From Agromyces fucosus (GTDB lineage Bacteria; Actinomycetota; Actinomycetes; Actinomycetales; Microbacteriaceae): a stretch of 64,000 nt of DNA. The stretch lies in assembly GCF_004134865.1 (NCBI RefSeq), contig NZ_SDPO01000003.1:682001-746000 (forward strand), in the 5' to 3' direction. How positions within the stretch are numbered: the stretch's first letter is position 1; every line of letters begins with the position of its first letter. A model generated the notes under the pieces. That model was not told where the DNA came from. It did no database searches and was given only the letters and a program-made list of their open reading frames with translations. The translations under genes and the position numbers were made by a program. This document shows positions 1 through 8,150 of the stretch, piece after piece.

Positions 1-3000
1 TCCGCGCCGCCAAGGAGGGTCTGCAGGCCGGTCTCGCGAGCGCCATCTCGACGACGGTCGTCAACAGCGCACGATCCGACGAGAAGGACTACAAGGCGCA
101 AGACGTCGGTACGGCCTTCATCTCGGCGTTCGCCGGAGGTGCAGTGGCGTCGCCTGCGTCGCGGCTCCTCGGTGGCAGCGGCGGGCCCGGCTTCCGGCCC
201 GGCGTGCGCCAGATCTCCGGCGAGGCGGGTGCGGGTGCGATCGACGGTCTCGCGAGCTCCGCCGTCGAGTCCGGCATCACCGGCAACGACTTCAACCCCA
301 TCTCGGCGATGGTCCTCGGCTCCCTCATGGGCGGCGGGCTCACCGCCGGCGGCCGCGGCCTCAGCGCTGCACTCGGCAACGGGTCCGGCACGTCCACTGC
401 GTCGCCGGGCACGAACACGGGCGTCAACCCGTCGACCGACGGCACGCCGACTCCCGGATCGGGCAACTCCTCGTCGAACTCGAACAGCAGCGGCGGCACG
501 AGCGTCGACACCGACTCCTCTGGCATCCCGACGCCGGGCTCCGGCGATGGCGGCTCGAACACGTCCGGAGACGGCGCGCCGATCGACCTGGGCGATGGCG
601 GTCCCTCGACCGGCGGTTCGCCTGACGGTGGTACTCCCGACGCTGGTACTTCGGATGCTGGCACTCCGGATGCTGGTACGCCTGACGCTGGTACTCCGGA
701 TGCGGGTACGCCCGACGCAGGTACTCCGGATGCTGGCACTCCGGATGCTGGTACGCCTGACGCTGGTACTCCGGATGCTGGTACCCCGGATGCGGGTACT
801 CCTGACGCTGGTACTCCGGATGCCGGGACTCCTGACGCTGGTACTCCGGATGCGGGTACTCCTGACGCTGGTACTCCGGATGCGGGTACTCCTGACGCTG
901 GTACCCCGGATGCCGGGACTCCTGACGCTGGTACTCCGGATGCCGGTACTCCTGACGCCGGCACGCCGGATGCGGGTACTCCGGATGCTGGTACCCCGGA
1001 TGCCGGTACTCCTGACGCCGGCACGCCGGATGCGGGTACTCCGGATGCTGGTACCCCGGATGCCGGTACTCCTGACGTTGGAACCCCGGATGCCGGTACC
1101 CCTGACGCTGGAACCCCCGATGCGGGCACGCCCGACGCCGGTACTCCTGACGCCGGCACGCCTGACGCCGGTACGCTCGAGGTGGACGCGGATGGCGCTC
1201 CTCAGGGCGGCGCTGCGGCCACGCAGGGTGCCTCGACCTCGACCTCGAACTCGACGAGCTCGTCGAGCAGCGATGCCGATGGCTCCGAGGTGGGTTCGAA
1301 CGAGGCCGACGCCGATGGCGCAACGCCCGAGGAGTCGTCTGTCGACGCTCCTGAGCCCGCATCCGACGAGGGTGTCGATCTGAGCGACCTCTCGCCCGAG
1401 GCGGCGACCGCCATGGCCGGTGCCGGCGCGGCGGCGGCAGCAGGCCTGCTGATGCGCCCCACCCTGCCCGGCTCGGCAGCGGCGAACGGTTCGCCGGCCG
1501 CCCCCGGAAGCACCACGCCGACGAGCGGGACCCCCGATGGGTCCGCCCCGACCGCACCGACAGGCGGCACGGGGCCGAACGGTTCGTCGCCCGACGGTTC
1601 GTCGCCCGACGGTTCGACGCCCGACGGTTCGACGCCCGATGGCGCAGGTGCCGACGGCACGAGCGGCGACGGATCCGACGGTGGTTCGCCCGACGCCGAT
1701 GCGACACCGCAGCAGTCGACTCGCACTGAAGCGGAGATCCGCCAGGCCCTCACCGAGATCAACCCGAACTTCGACCCGCACAACCCGGCGAACGGGTACG
1801 CGACGAACTGCGGCAACACCTCCGCGATCCTCAACGACTTCCTGAACGGCGACTCGACGTCGGAGGCACCCACGGGCACCCTCGACGTGCCCGAGATGGA
1901 GGCGCGCACCGGCCTGCCCCAGACGCCGATGACGCCGCAGCAGATCGCCGATTCGCTCACGGCGATGGGCCCCGGATCGCACTGCGTGGTCGGCATCGAC
2001 CGGTCCAGCGGCGATGGCCACTGGTTCAACGCGTTCTTCGACGGCGATCAGGTGTGGACACTCGACGCGCAGACCGGCGACATGTCGCCGTGGCCGCCGA
2101 ACGAGCCCACGGCCACCAACTGGGATGCCTCGATCACCCCCGAGAACGTCGCTCCGGCGGCTCCCTCGAGCACGACTCCAGCGGCACCGTCGACGGCTCC
2201 CGACGGATCGACGCCGACGACGGTTGCGCCGGGTTCGACCCCGGACGGTTCGACCGCTGATGGCACGACTCCCGATGGCACCGCCCCCGACGGCACCGCC
2301 CCCGACGGCGACCGATCGGCCGGTTCCACCTACCAGAGCAAGGCGACCGTCGATCCCGACCATGCCTCCGACGGTTCGCAGGGAGCGGGAACGACGTTCA
2401 ACGGGTACGCCATCCCCGAATTGACCCCAGAGATCCGACAGCAGCTCAACGACCTGGCGGGGAAGACCGATTCTCCGATCATTCGCAACGCCGACGGCTC
2501 GTTCTCATTGCGCGAGCCGATCGACGTCAGCAGTTTCGAGCTGACCAACGACAACCACGACTGGGCGGAGTTCCAGCGTCAGGTGGGTCTGCAGCAACAG
2601 GGCCTCAACAACCTCACGATCGCCGAATGGCGCCACAACGTGAACTTCTACGACAGCAACAAGCGTGTCGCCTTCGCTGAGCAGAAGGCCGAGAACAAGC
2701 TGCTGAAGGGGTCTGGCGTGAACATGGCGGGTCAGGCCGTGCTGCACGGCCCCGACCAGGTCGCGGGCGGTCGCGCGGATCGCTTCGACGGTGGAGGCTC
2801 GCTCGGTATCAACAGCTCCATGGGCCGTCAATGGCAGGATCGCATCGTCGAACTGAGCGATGGCGTTCGCGACGCCGCCGCATCGGTGCCTGCGGCACTG
2901 CGGCCCCACGTCCACCTGAAGGTCGAGCTCGGCGCCACCAACGTTCGTGACGGCGGCCCGGCCGCGACCCAGGCGACCCTGAACGCTGCCCGGCCGATCA

Positions 3001-4538
3001 CCTCGGGGAGCACGGTCGCCGCAACACCCACCGCTCCGGCGTCACCCACCGCTCCGGCAACACCCACCGCTCCGGCGTCGCCCACCACTCCGGCATCGCC
3101 GACGACGCGGGCCGGAGCCGGATCGGGAGCCGTGACGCAAGCACCGACTCCCGATGGCGCGGCGGACAGCTCGGCGCCGGCGGACGCTGCAACGCCGGCC
3201 TCTCCTGCGGCCGACAGTCCAACAAGTCCCGGTGATTCCAATGGGGAGTCCGAGGCGTCGACGACGGATCCGGCCGATTCGAGCATCACGCCTTCGCAGG
3301 ACTCGTCGGATCCGACTGATTCGACAGAGCCTTCCGATTCCGCGGAGGTGTCCACCCCTGAGGACGTTGCCGAGCCGAATCCTGCCGAGTCCGACGCTGC
3401 CGAGTCCGACGCGGCCGAGCCCGATCCAGCTGCCGAGTCCGACGCGGCCGAGCCCGATCTGTCCGCCGAGTCGGAGCTCTCCCCAGCTGAGTCGCAGACG
3501 TCTGACACTGCACCCGCGAGCGGAGATGCCGCCGCCGATGCCACGTCAGGCACCGACGGTGCGTCGACGCCGGAGCAGCCGCCCGTGCCCGAGACCATGT
3601 TCCACCCTCTCCTCGACGCGCACTTCGACCGCCTGAATGCCCCTGAGACGCCGGCGCTGTCGATCCGCCTCGTCAACGAGATGGGTCTCTGGGCCGATCC
3701 CGGGCGATTCGGCAACAACTGCCACTACGTGGTCAACGCGCTCGAGTTGCGCGCTCGCGGCTACGACGTGATCGCCAGTCCGACCGTCCAGAGCGTCGTG
3801 GTCAATCAGCAGACCGGCGCCTTCGACAATGCCTTCGAAGGTCGGTTCCTGCCCGCGATCGCCGCCGACTGGGTGCAGGTCGACGGCACCCGCCGTGACT
3901 TCGACAACCTCAGCGACTTCGACGGCGACACGCCTGCGCAGGCATTGGACGCGCTGACCAGTTCGTGGCCCGAGGGTGGCCGTGGCTTCATCGCGGGGTA
4001 CTGGCGTGATGGTGGCGGGCACATCTTCTCGATCACGAGGGACGCTGACGGAGTCCGGCTCTCAGATGGACAGGTGAACGACGCCGACGTCTCCGAGTAT
4101 CTCGGCGACATGTTCTTCGACGAGCGATCGTCAGCGCCATGGAAGGACATCTCGGTGATCCGGGTCGACGACCTCGTCCCGACCTCCGAAGTGCTGAAGA
4201 CGTCGAAGCCGCGCCGCGAGGACGAGTATCAACTGCTGGTGGACTGGGGCAGCAATCCGGCCATGCCGGATCGCCCGCAGGTGATGATCGATCGCGAGCG
4301 CGCCGCGAACGACCGCTGGCAGGCGCGCAATGACGAGTTGATCGCCGAACGCGTCAAGATCCGCGATGATCCCGACGCCGACATGGCCGATCGTCAGCGC
4401 GCAGCCGACGAGGTGTGGATCCTCGAGGACCAGAACCGACGACTGGCAGAGGGAGCGAGCCGGTTCGAACTCGAAGTGAACCCGCCCCCGCCCCCGCCGC
4501 AGACCCAGCCCCAGACAACGGGCTCGGGCGAGAACTGA
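1..4538 (+). CDS. Multi-domain polymorphic toxin (papain-fold / Ntox15 / papain-fold), 5' end outside window
   Basis: The frame is open from base 3, so the N-terminus lies upstream. Counting the ATG at 144 as residue 1, the order is: Gly/Ala-rich helical pre-toxin region (about 1-80), Ser/Gly linker, 37 PDAGT pentapeptides (160-344), acidic and Gly/Ala linkers, papain-fold domain 1 (about 525-660; Cys556 in NCGNTS, His626 in GHWF, Asp641 in TLDAQ), Ntox15-like domain (about 795-930; HGPD at 868-871 followed by QVAGG), Pro/Thr/Asp/Ser linkers, papain-fold domain 2 (about 1155-1370; Cys1193, His1293, Asp1308) and a charged, Pro-rich tail. His-Asp spacing is 15 in both papain domains. Family knowledge: papain-fold toxin domains are deamidases or proteases, and Ntox15 domains (Agrobacterium Tde) are DNases. 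In a Gram-positive, WXG100/type VII export is the likely route (inference). The downstream immunity genes support the call. Confidence 0.88.
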   Translation, partial: RAAKEGLQAGLASAISTTVVNSARSDEKDYKAQDVGTAFISAFAGGAVASPASRLLGGSGGPGFRPGVRQISGEAGAGAIDGLASSAVESGITGNDFNPISAMVLGSLMGGGLTAGGRGLSAALGNGSGTSTASPGTNTGVNPSTDGTPTPGSGNSSSNSNSSGGTSVDTDSSGIPTPGSGDGGSNTSGDGAPIDLGDGGPSTGGSPDGGTPDAGTSDAGTPDAGTPDAGTPDAGTPDAGTPDAGTPDAGTPDAGTPDAGTPDAGTPDAGTPDAGTPDAGTPDAGTPDAGTPDAGTPDAGTPDAGTPDAGTPDAGTPDAGTPDAGTPDAGTPDAGTPDAGTPDAGTPDAGTPDAGTPDVGTPDAGTPDAGTPDAGTPDAGTPDAGTPDAGTLEVDADGAPQGGAAATQGASTSTSNSTSSSSSDADGSEVGSNEADADGATPEESSVDAPEPASDEGVDLSDLSPEAATAMAGAGAAAAAGLLMRPTLPGSAAANGSPAAPGSTTPTSGTPDGSAPTAPTGGTGPNGSSPDGSSPDGSTPDGSTPDGAGADGTSGDGSDGGSPDADATPQQSTRTEAEIRQALTEINPNFDPHNPANGYATNCGNTSAILNDFLNGDSTSEAPTGTLDVPEMEARTGLPQTPMTPQQIADSLTAMGPGSHCVVGIDRSSGDGHWFNAFFDGDQVWTLDAQTGDMSPWPPNEPTATNWDASITPENVAPAAPSSTTPAAPSTAPDGSTPTTVAPGSTPDGSTADGTTPDGTAPDGTAPDGDRSAGSTYQSKATVDPDHASDGSQGAGTTFNGYAIPELTPEIRQQLNDLAGKTDSPIIRNADGSFSLREPIDVSSFELTNDNHDWAEFQRQVGLQQQGLNNLTIAEWRHNVNFYDSNKRVAFAEQKAENKLLKGSGVNMAGQAVLHGPDQVAGGRADRFDGGGSLGINSSMGRQWQDRIVELSDGVRDAAASVPAALRPHVHLKVELGATNVRDGGPAATQATLNAARPITSGSTVAATPTAPASPTAPATPTAPASPTTPASPTTRAGAGSGAVTQAPTPDGAADSSAPADAATPASPAADSPTSPGDSNGESEASTTDPADSSITPSQDSSDPTDSTEPSDSAEVSTPEDVAEPNPAESDAAESDAAEPDPAAESDAAEPDLSAESELSPAESQTSDTAPASGDAAADATSGTDGASTPEQPPVPETMFHPLLDAHFDRLNAPETPALSIRLVNEMGLWADPGRFGNNCHYVVNALELRARGYDVIASPTVQSVVVNQQTGAFDNAFEGRFLPAIAADWVQVDGTRRDFDNLSDFDGDTPAQALDALTSSWPEGGRGFIAGYWRDGGGHIFSITRDADGVRLSDGQVNDADVSEYLGDMFFDERSSAPWKDISVIRVDDLVPTSEVLKTSKPRREDEYQLLVDWGSNPAMPDRPQVMIDRERAANDRWQARNDELIAERVKIRDDPDADMADRQRAADEVWILEDQNRRLAEGASRFELEVNPPPPPPQTQPQTTGSGEN
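621..1175 (+). repeat. 37 tandem 15-bp units encoding PDAGT
   Basis: The stretch of 555 bases is exactly 37 in-frame units. Unit 1 reads PDGGT, unit 3 SDAGT and one late unit PDVGT; the rest are PDAGT. Synonymous changes (gat/gac, gct/gcg/gcc) create longer periods: bases 961-1076 recur almost exactly at 60 bp, bases 841-900 at 30 bp, and the 43 bases from 661 reappear from 736. This shows expansion by unequal duplication of blocks. It encodes a flexible, acidic linker before the first toxin domain. Confidence 0.95.
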
Positions 4539-4552
4539 GAGAGACTGGGAAG

Positions 4553-4843
4553 ATGGTGACGATCCAGGAAGCACGAACCCTGCTCGAGCAGTTCTTCGCC
4601 GCGCACCCCCCGGCGGTGTCGGGCGAGCTCTACATCGCGCCCGAATGGTACGAGGATGCCTCCGACTACCTGCCGGTCTGGGGAGCACGTGAGTTCCTCG
4701 TCGAGGGGCGGGAAGCGTTCGCGCGTTGGGACAACCGGGTGATCTTCATCAACAAGGAGACCGGCGAGGTTCACGAGGGGCTGCGCAACCTTCATGCCAA
4801 GAAGGTCAGGGCGATGACTCCGGTGGCGGCTCCAGCCGGCTGA
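4553..4843 (+). CDS. Probable immunity protein, Imm35/YrhB-like
   Basis: A 96-residue protein starting 14 bases after the toxin stop codon, with a GGGAAG-type ribosome site. The C-terminal half reads like the Imm35/YrhB fold: a hydrophobic strand, then RVIFINKETGEVHE, resembling the (G)N-x-PI-V-x-x-x-TG-x-V strand pair of that family. I did not see the full family pattern, so this is a resemblance. YrhB/Imm35 proteins are known neutralisers of papain-fold toxins, which fits the papain domain ending the upstream toxin. There is no signal peptide or membrane segment, so it should be cytosolic. Close spacing suggests co-transcription with the toxin. Confidence 0.6.
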   Translation: MVTIQEARTLLEQFFAAHPPAVSGELYIAPEWYEDASDYLPVWGAREFLVEGREAFARWDNRVIFINKETGEVHEGLRNLHAKKVRAMTPVAAPAG

Positions 4844-4863
4844 TGCTCCAGCTCCGCGCCGGG

Positions 4864-4869
4864 TAGAGT
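4864..4869 (+). promoter_or_regulatory. Possible -10 box (TAGAGT) inside the toxin/immunity operon
   Basis: TAGAGT lies 40 bases before the ATG at 4910. The TAGRNT pattern matches -10 boxes elsewhere in the window, but no good -35 is visible. An internal promoter would let downstream immunity genes be expressed without the toxin. This is inference only. Confidence 0.25.
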
Positions 4870-4909
4870 TCTCGAACGACCCGATCATCGGCACGGCACG
4901 GGAGAGAAG

Positions 4910-5290
4910 ATGACCGTCTCGGACAACCACGGACTCGATCGCTTTCTGGCATCGGTGCAGAAGCTGACCCCAGCCGACTTCACCGAGGTGAGTGAGCGTG
5001 CACTCGCGACGGGTGCATCCGCTCGCACCTCGGCGCGGAAGGCTGCGAAGCTCTCGGCGGCGGAACGCAGTGCGCTCGACAAGCGCGTCCGCGATGCGTT
5101 CGTTCCGATGCATGAGCAACTCGAAGCCGACCCGAGCGCGGATCTCCACGACGCGATAATGGATACGATGACCGCTGCGCTCGGTGTCGTGCAGCGGACG
5201 AAACTCTCCGAAGAACAGTACGAGACGCTCATCCGACCGTTCCTCGCCGTGGGGGCGGACGTCCCGATATGGGGTTCCGACCCCGTTTGA
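4910..5290 (+). CDS. Unrecognised 126-residue protein in the toxin cassette
   Basis: I do not recognise the family. The product is Ala/Glu/Arg-rich and mostly helical in appearance, with no membrane segment, signal peptide or cysteine. It has a good ribosome site (GGGAGAGAAG directly before ATG). It sits between the Imm35-like and Tdi1-like genes, on the same strand, 66 bases after the former. By position it is a candidate immunity protein for one of the three toxin domains. It could instead be a regulator or an unrelated small protein. Confidence 0.7.
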   Translation: MTVSDNHGLDRFLASVQKLTPADFTEVSERALATGASARTSARKAAKLSAAERSALDKRVRDAFVPMHEQLEADPSADLHDAIMDTMTAALGVVQRTKLSEEQYETLIRPFLAVGADVPIWGSDPV

Positions 5291-5431
5291 GCCTCACGAT
5301 GAGGTCGGCGTGAACGCCGTCTTTGCGACAGGATGGGGAGCGCTCCCCATCGCCCGGCGGCTCGATCTGTGGTGTCGTGGAAGCCTTCGCCGCGTGGAGC
5401 GCCGTGCGAAGCCTGCTGAGGAAGGACCGGA

Positions 5432-6307
5432 ATGACCACGTTCAACACGTTCACCCAGGTGGCGCCGATCGGCGAGGAGACCATCGCCCGGTTCGCCGGG
5501 CAGGTTCCCGCCGAGATCGTCGACCTGTGGCGGCGTCAGGGTGCCGGATTCGTCGGCGCCGACGGGTTCTTCCGCGTCGTCGATCCGGATCGCGCGGCAC
5601 AGATGCTCGACGGCGTCTTCGCCATGCCCGACGGCTCGACCGTGCTGTTCACGACGGCCCTCGGCGACGTCGTCTTCCACGCCGGTGGCGCGTTCTTCGT
5701 CGTGAAGTTCCGCTTCGGTGCGATCGACGTGGCACAGGGCGTCCCCTTCGACGACGTCGTCTCCCTCATCGAAGACGAGCGTCACCGGGACGTCGTGTGG
5801 CAGTGGCAGCCGTATCCGGCCGCGCGCGACCGCGACGGTGTTCCGGCGTTCGAGCAGTGCTTCGGATTCGTGCCGCTGCTCGCCCTCGGCGGTCCGAACG
5901 ACGCGGAGCACCTCCAGCTCGGCGGGCTCTACGAGCACATCGCCCTCATCACGCAACTCGCCGGTCAGCCGCGAGTGCGCGGCGCACTGCCGCTTCCGAC
6001 GAACGGCGCGCCCACGGCGGCCCCGGATGCCGCAGCAGACCGTGACCGCCTCGTCGAGGTCGCCCGAGGGCTCTTCGACAAGCTCACGGAGGCGCCGAAC
6101 CTCAACATCATCGACCTGCCCGACGGTCTCGGCATCTGCGCAGTCCACGCCGTGCGCGGCGGCGGCAAGATCTACGTCGCGCCCGATGAGTCCGTGTTGT
6201 TCGTCGCCTCCGCGATGGACTTCGACGCCGGGCTCGCCGCCTTCCGGTCGGGGGAGCGCACGCCGCACGTCATGTTCGAACGTCGGGACGGCGGGGCCAC
6301 CTCGTGA
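5432..6307 (+). CDS. Tdi1-type immunity protein (GAD-like plus Tdi1 C-terminal domain)
   Basis: A 291-residue cytosolic protein with ribosome site GAGGAAGG. Residues about 10-85 fit the GAD-like domain (IARFAGQVPAEIVDLWRRQG, then the DGFFRVVDP stretch). Residues about 95-185 fit the Tdi1 C-terminal domain, with FGFVPLLALGG at 144-154 followed by LQLGGLYEHIALITQLAG. In Agrobacterium, Tdi proteins neutralise Tde DNases whose catalytic domain is Ntox15, the domain type in the middle of the upstream toxin, so the pairing is strongly suggested. Odd feature: about 90 extra residues (200-291) beyond the usual end, reading IYVAPDESVLFVAS, which could be an added domain. The next gene overlaps its stop by four bases. 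Confidence 0.85.
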   Translation: MTTFNTFTQVAPIGEETIARFAGQVPAEIVDLWRRQGAGFVGADGFFRVVDPDRAAQMLDGVFAMPDGSTVLFTTALGDVVFHAGGAFFVVKFRFGAIDVAQGVPFDDVVSLIEDERHRDVVWQWQPYPAARDRDGVPAFEQCFGFVPLLALGGPNDAEHLQLGGLYEHIALITQLAGQPRVRGALPLPTNGAPTAAPDAAADRDRLVEVARGLFDKLTEAPNLNIIDLPDGLGICAVHAVRGGGKIYVAPDESVLFVASAMDFDAGLAAFRSGERTPHVMFERRDGGATS

Positions 6308-6642
6308 GTTCGGTGCTCGAACAGCGCTGCGAACGACTGCGCCAGCCGGTGACCGAGCTCGTCGCGGTGAGCATCTCCGCGACCCTCCGCCCGCAGGACC
6401 TGCCCGAGTTGCGGGCGGCCATCGCCGACGTGCAGGCGATCCTCGGCGAAGACACCTCCGAGATTCCGCCCGGCGCCTTCCTCGACTGGTTGCCGACGGC
6501 GCTGCGCAACCTGCAGCGCATGGACGAAGCGGTCGCCGGCGGCGATGCCGCCACGTCGTACGCGATCTTGACCGACAAGGTCGACGGATTCATCCGCCTC
6601 ACCGACGGCTGCGCCGGATTCCCGGGGTGGTCGGCGACCTGA
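6304..6642 (+). CDS. Unrecognised 112-residue protein, last gene of the toxin cassette
   Basis: GTG start overlapping the Tdi1-like stop codon (GTGA), so translational coupling is likely. The sequence is helical and acidic, with a PGAFLDWLPTALRNLQRMDEA segment-like core and no membrane or signal sequence. I cannot assign a family. Coupling to an immunity gene suggests it works with it, either as a partner subunit or as an immunity protein for the second papain domain. The reading frame and spacing are convincing; the role is inference. Confidence 0.7.
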   Translation: MSSVLEQRCERLRQPVTELVAVSISATLRPQDLPELRAAIADVQAILGEDTSEIPPGAFLDWLPTALRNLQRMDEAVAGGDAATSYAILTDKVDGFIRLTDGCAGFPGWSAT

Positions 6643-6685
6643 ACCCGGGTGGCGTCGCCACCGGTGCGGGTCGCCAGCCGCGCCG

Positions 6686-7318
6686 TCAGCCGCGGAGGAA
6701 CGGATCGAGGAATCCGTTGACGATCGTCTGGCTGGCGCGGGCGCCGTAGTTGTCGACCGTGACCTGGCTGATCGCCGCATAGGCGTTCTCGCGCAGCACG
6801 ACGGGCGGCAGCGGCTGCCAGCCATTGCCCGATCGCGCGACGACGGTCACGTAGGCCACCGAATCCCTCGGCGACAGCCAGATGCCGAAGGTGACCTGTC
6901 CGCTCTTGGCCGCGGGCACCGGAAGGTACACGCGCGGGTCGCCGGTGCGGAACCGCTCGAGCAGCGCGGCGGCGTCCTGCGGGGCGACGTGCGCGTAGGC
7001 GTTGACGCTCTGCTTCACCCGGGAGCCCGTCGCGACGCGTTCCCAGCGGTACGACCAGGCCGTCAGCCAGACGATGCCGCCGATGAGCGCGGCGGCGCTG
7101 AACAGCACGAGCGCGGGCGCCACGAGACCGCGCAGTGCCGAACGCCGTCCTTCGTAGTCCGACGACATCGCGACGATGGCGTCGTACTGCGTGAGCGAGA
7201 CGACGAGCCCGAGGAGCCCGGCGACGATGAACGCCGCGGCGGTGATCATGAGTCCGCGCGAGCGCACCCGTCGCAGTTCGCCGGTGAGGGTGGCCAGAGG
7301 GCGTTCAAGCTGTTCCAT
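6686..7318 (-). CDS. Two-pass membrane protein of unknown function
   Basis: A 210-residue protein. Start chosen at 7318 because GAGGAAGG lies 7 bases before it; an in-frame ATG five codons further upstream lacks such a site. Membrane segments at about residues 17-40 and 60-85 are followed by a soluble C-terminal domain (about 115-205) rich in beta-prone segments. The start overlaps the end of the preceding gene on this strand by 14 bases, so the two form an operon. It converges on the toxin cassette. No family recognised. Confidence 0.75.
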   Translation of the reverse strand: MEQLERPLATLTGELRRVRSRGLMITAAAFIVAGLLGLVVSLTQYDAIVAMSSDYEGRRSALRGLVAPALVLFSAAALIGGIVWLTAWSYRWERVATGSRVKQSVNAYAHVAPQDAAALLERFRTGDPRVYLPVPAAKSGQVTFGIWLSPRDSVAYVTVVARSGNGWQPLPPVVLRENAYAAISQVTVDNYGARASQTIVNGFLDPFLRG

Positions 7319-8048
7319 GGGTGCCTTCCTCATTCGAGACCGGCCATTTGCGGTCGATCATCGGTCCCTTCCAGTCGAAGTATCCGAAGACGGAGGTGAA
7401 CGCACCCGTCGGCACGCCGCGGCGCGTCGCCTCGTCGACGAGGACCTTGGCCGATCGGTGCGCGGCCGAGTCCTCGATCACGGCGTCGAGCATGAGGGGG
7501 ATCAGCCCGCGCCGCACACCGTCGAACTCGTCGAACAGCGTCACGCGGTCGGCGCCGGGATCGCCCCCGAACGCGCGCTTCAGCGCCGCCCCGTCGCGGA
7601 CGGCGATCTCGCAGAGCAGTGTGCCGTTCCCGGCCTTGAGTGCCGCGGTCGCGAGCGGGCCCGACAGCGGGAGTCGTTGCATCCGAGCCGAGCGCGCACG
7701 GTCGTCGAGGACACCCACGAAGACCATCTCGTGCCAGGGGATGAACGGAGCGCCCGCCAGGCGCACGCCGGCGTCGGTGATCGTCAGCGCCACGTCGACG
7801 TCCGTCACGAGGAGAATGAGCGCCCGTCGCCGGCGGAGCGCCATGACGGTCGAGAGCAGACAAGCCCCCGCGCCGAGGGCGGCGACGGTGACCGTGAACC
7901 AACCCATGCCCGACGCGACGGCGAAGACGAGGCCGGCGGTGATGAGGCATCCGGCCACGATGCTGACGAGGATGATGCCGGAGTTCCAGCGGCCGACGGT
8001 GTCGACCTTGGCACGATCGACGGATGCCTCGAGGATCGGCGTGACCAT
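7305..8048 (-). CDS. Membrane protein with PH-like cytosolic domain
   Basis: A 247-residue protein. ATG at 8048 is preferred because AAAGG lies about six bases upstream; an in-frame GTG at 8054 is the alternative. Two hydrophobic segments (about 23-45 and 48-68) precede a domain beginning ALILLVTDVDVALTITDAGVRL and continuing with IPWHEMVFVGV, the layout of bacterial PH-like membrane proteins in actinobacteria. It forms a two-gene operon with the overlapping downstream membrane gene. The function is unknown. Confidence 0.7.
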   Translation of the reverse strand: MVTPILEASVDRAKVDTVGRWNSGIILVSIVAGCLITAGLVFAVASGMGWFTVTVAALGAGACLLSTVMALRRRRALILLVTDVDVALTITDAGVRLAGAPFIPWHEMVFVGVLDDRARSARMQRLPLSGPLATAALKAGNGTLLCEIAVRDGAALKRAFGGDPGADRVTLFDEFDGVRRGLIPLMLDAVIEDSAAHRSAKVLVDEATRRGVPTGAFTSVFGYFDWKGPMIDRKWPVSNEEGTHGTA

Positions 8049-8138
8049 CGTCACCCTTTCGCGGTCTGATCGGGCCGACGCTCGGCTCTCGGGGAGTCAG
8101 CCTACCTTTCGGGAGCCGCGCCCATCCGGCTCACGGCG

Positions 8139-8144
8139 TAGCCT
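8139..8144 (+). promoter_or_regulatory. -10 box of a leaderless transcript (TAGCCT)
   Basis: TAGCCT ends six bases before the ATG at 8151, the spacing expected if transcription starts at the start codon. No ribosome site is present. The same layout recurs at several genes in the window. Confidence 0.55.
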
Positions 8145-8150
8145 CGAAGC

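Noticed and set aside
89..1159. Long reverse-strand open frame of PASGV repeats
   Set aside because: It is the antisense of the PDAGT array; a repeat without stops stays open in several frames. No ribosome site and no non-repeat domain.
621..1175. CRISPR-like regular repeat
   Set aside because: The units are 15 bp, directly abutting, in frame and without spacers.
1..6642. Type VI secretion assignment for the toxin
   Set aside because: Ntox15-Tdi pairs are known from type VI systems, but this is a Gram-positive actinobacterium and no VgrG, PAAR or Hcp is present; domain transfer between export systems is a better fit.
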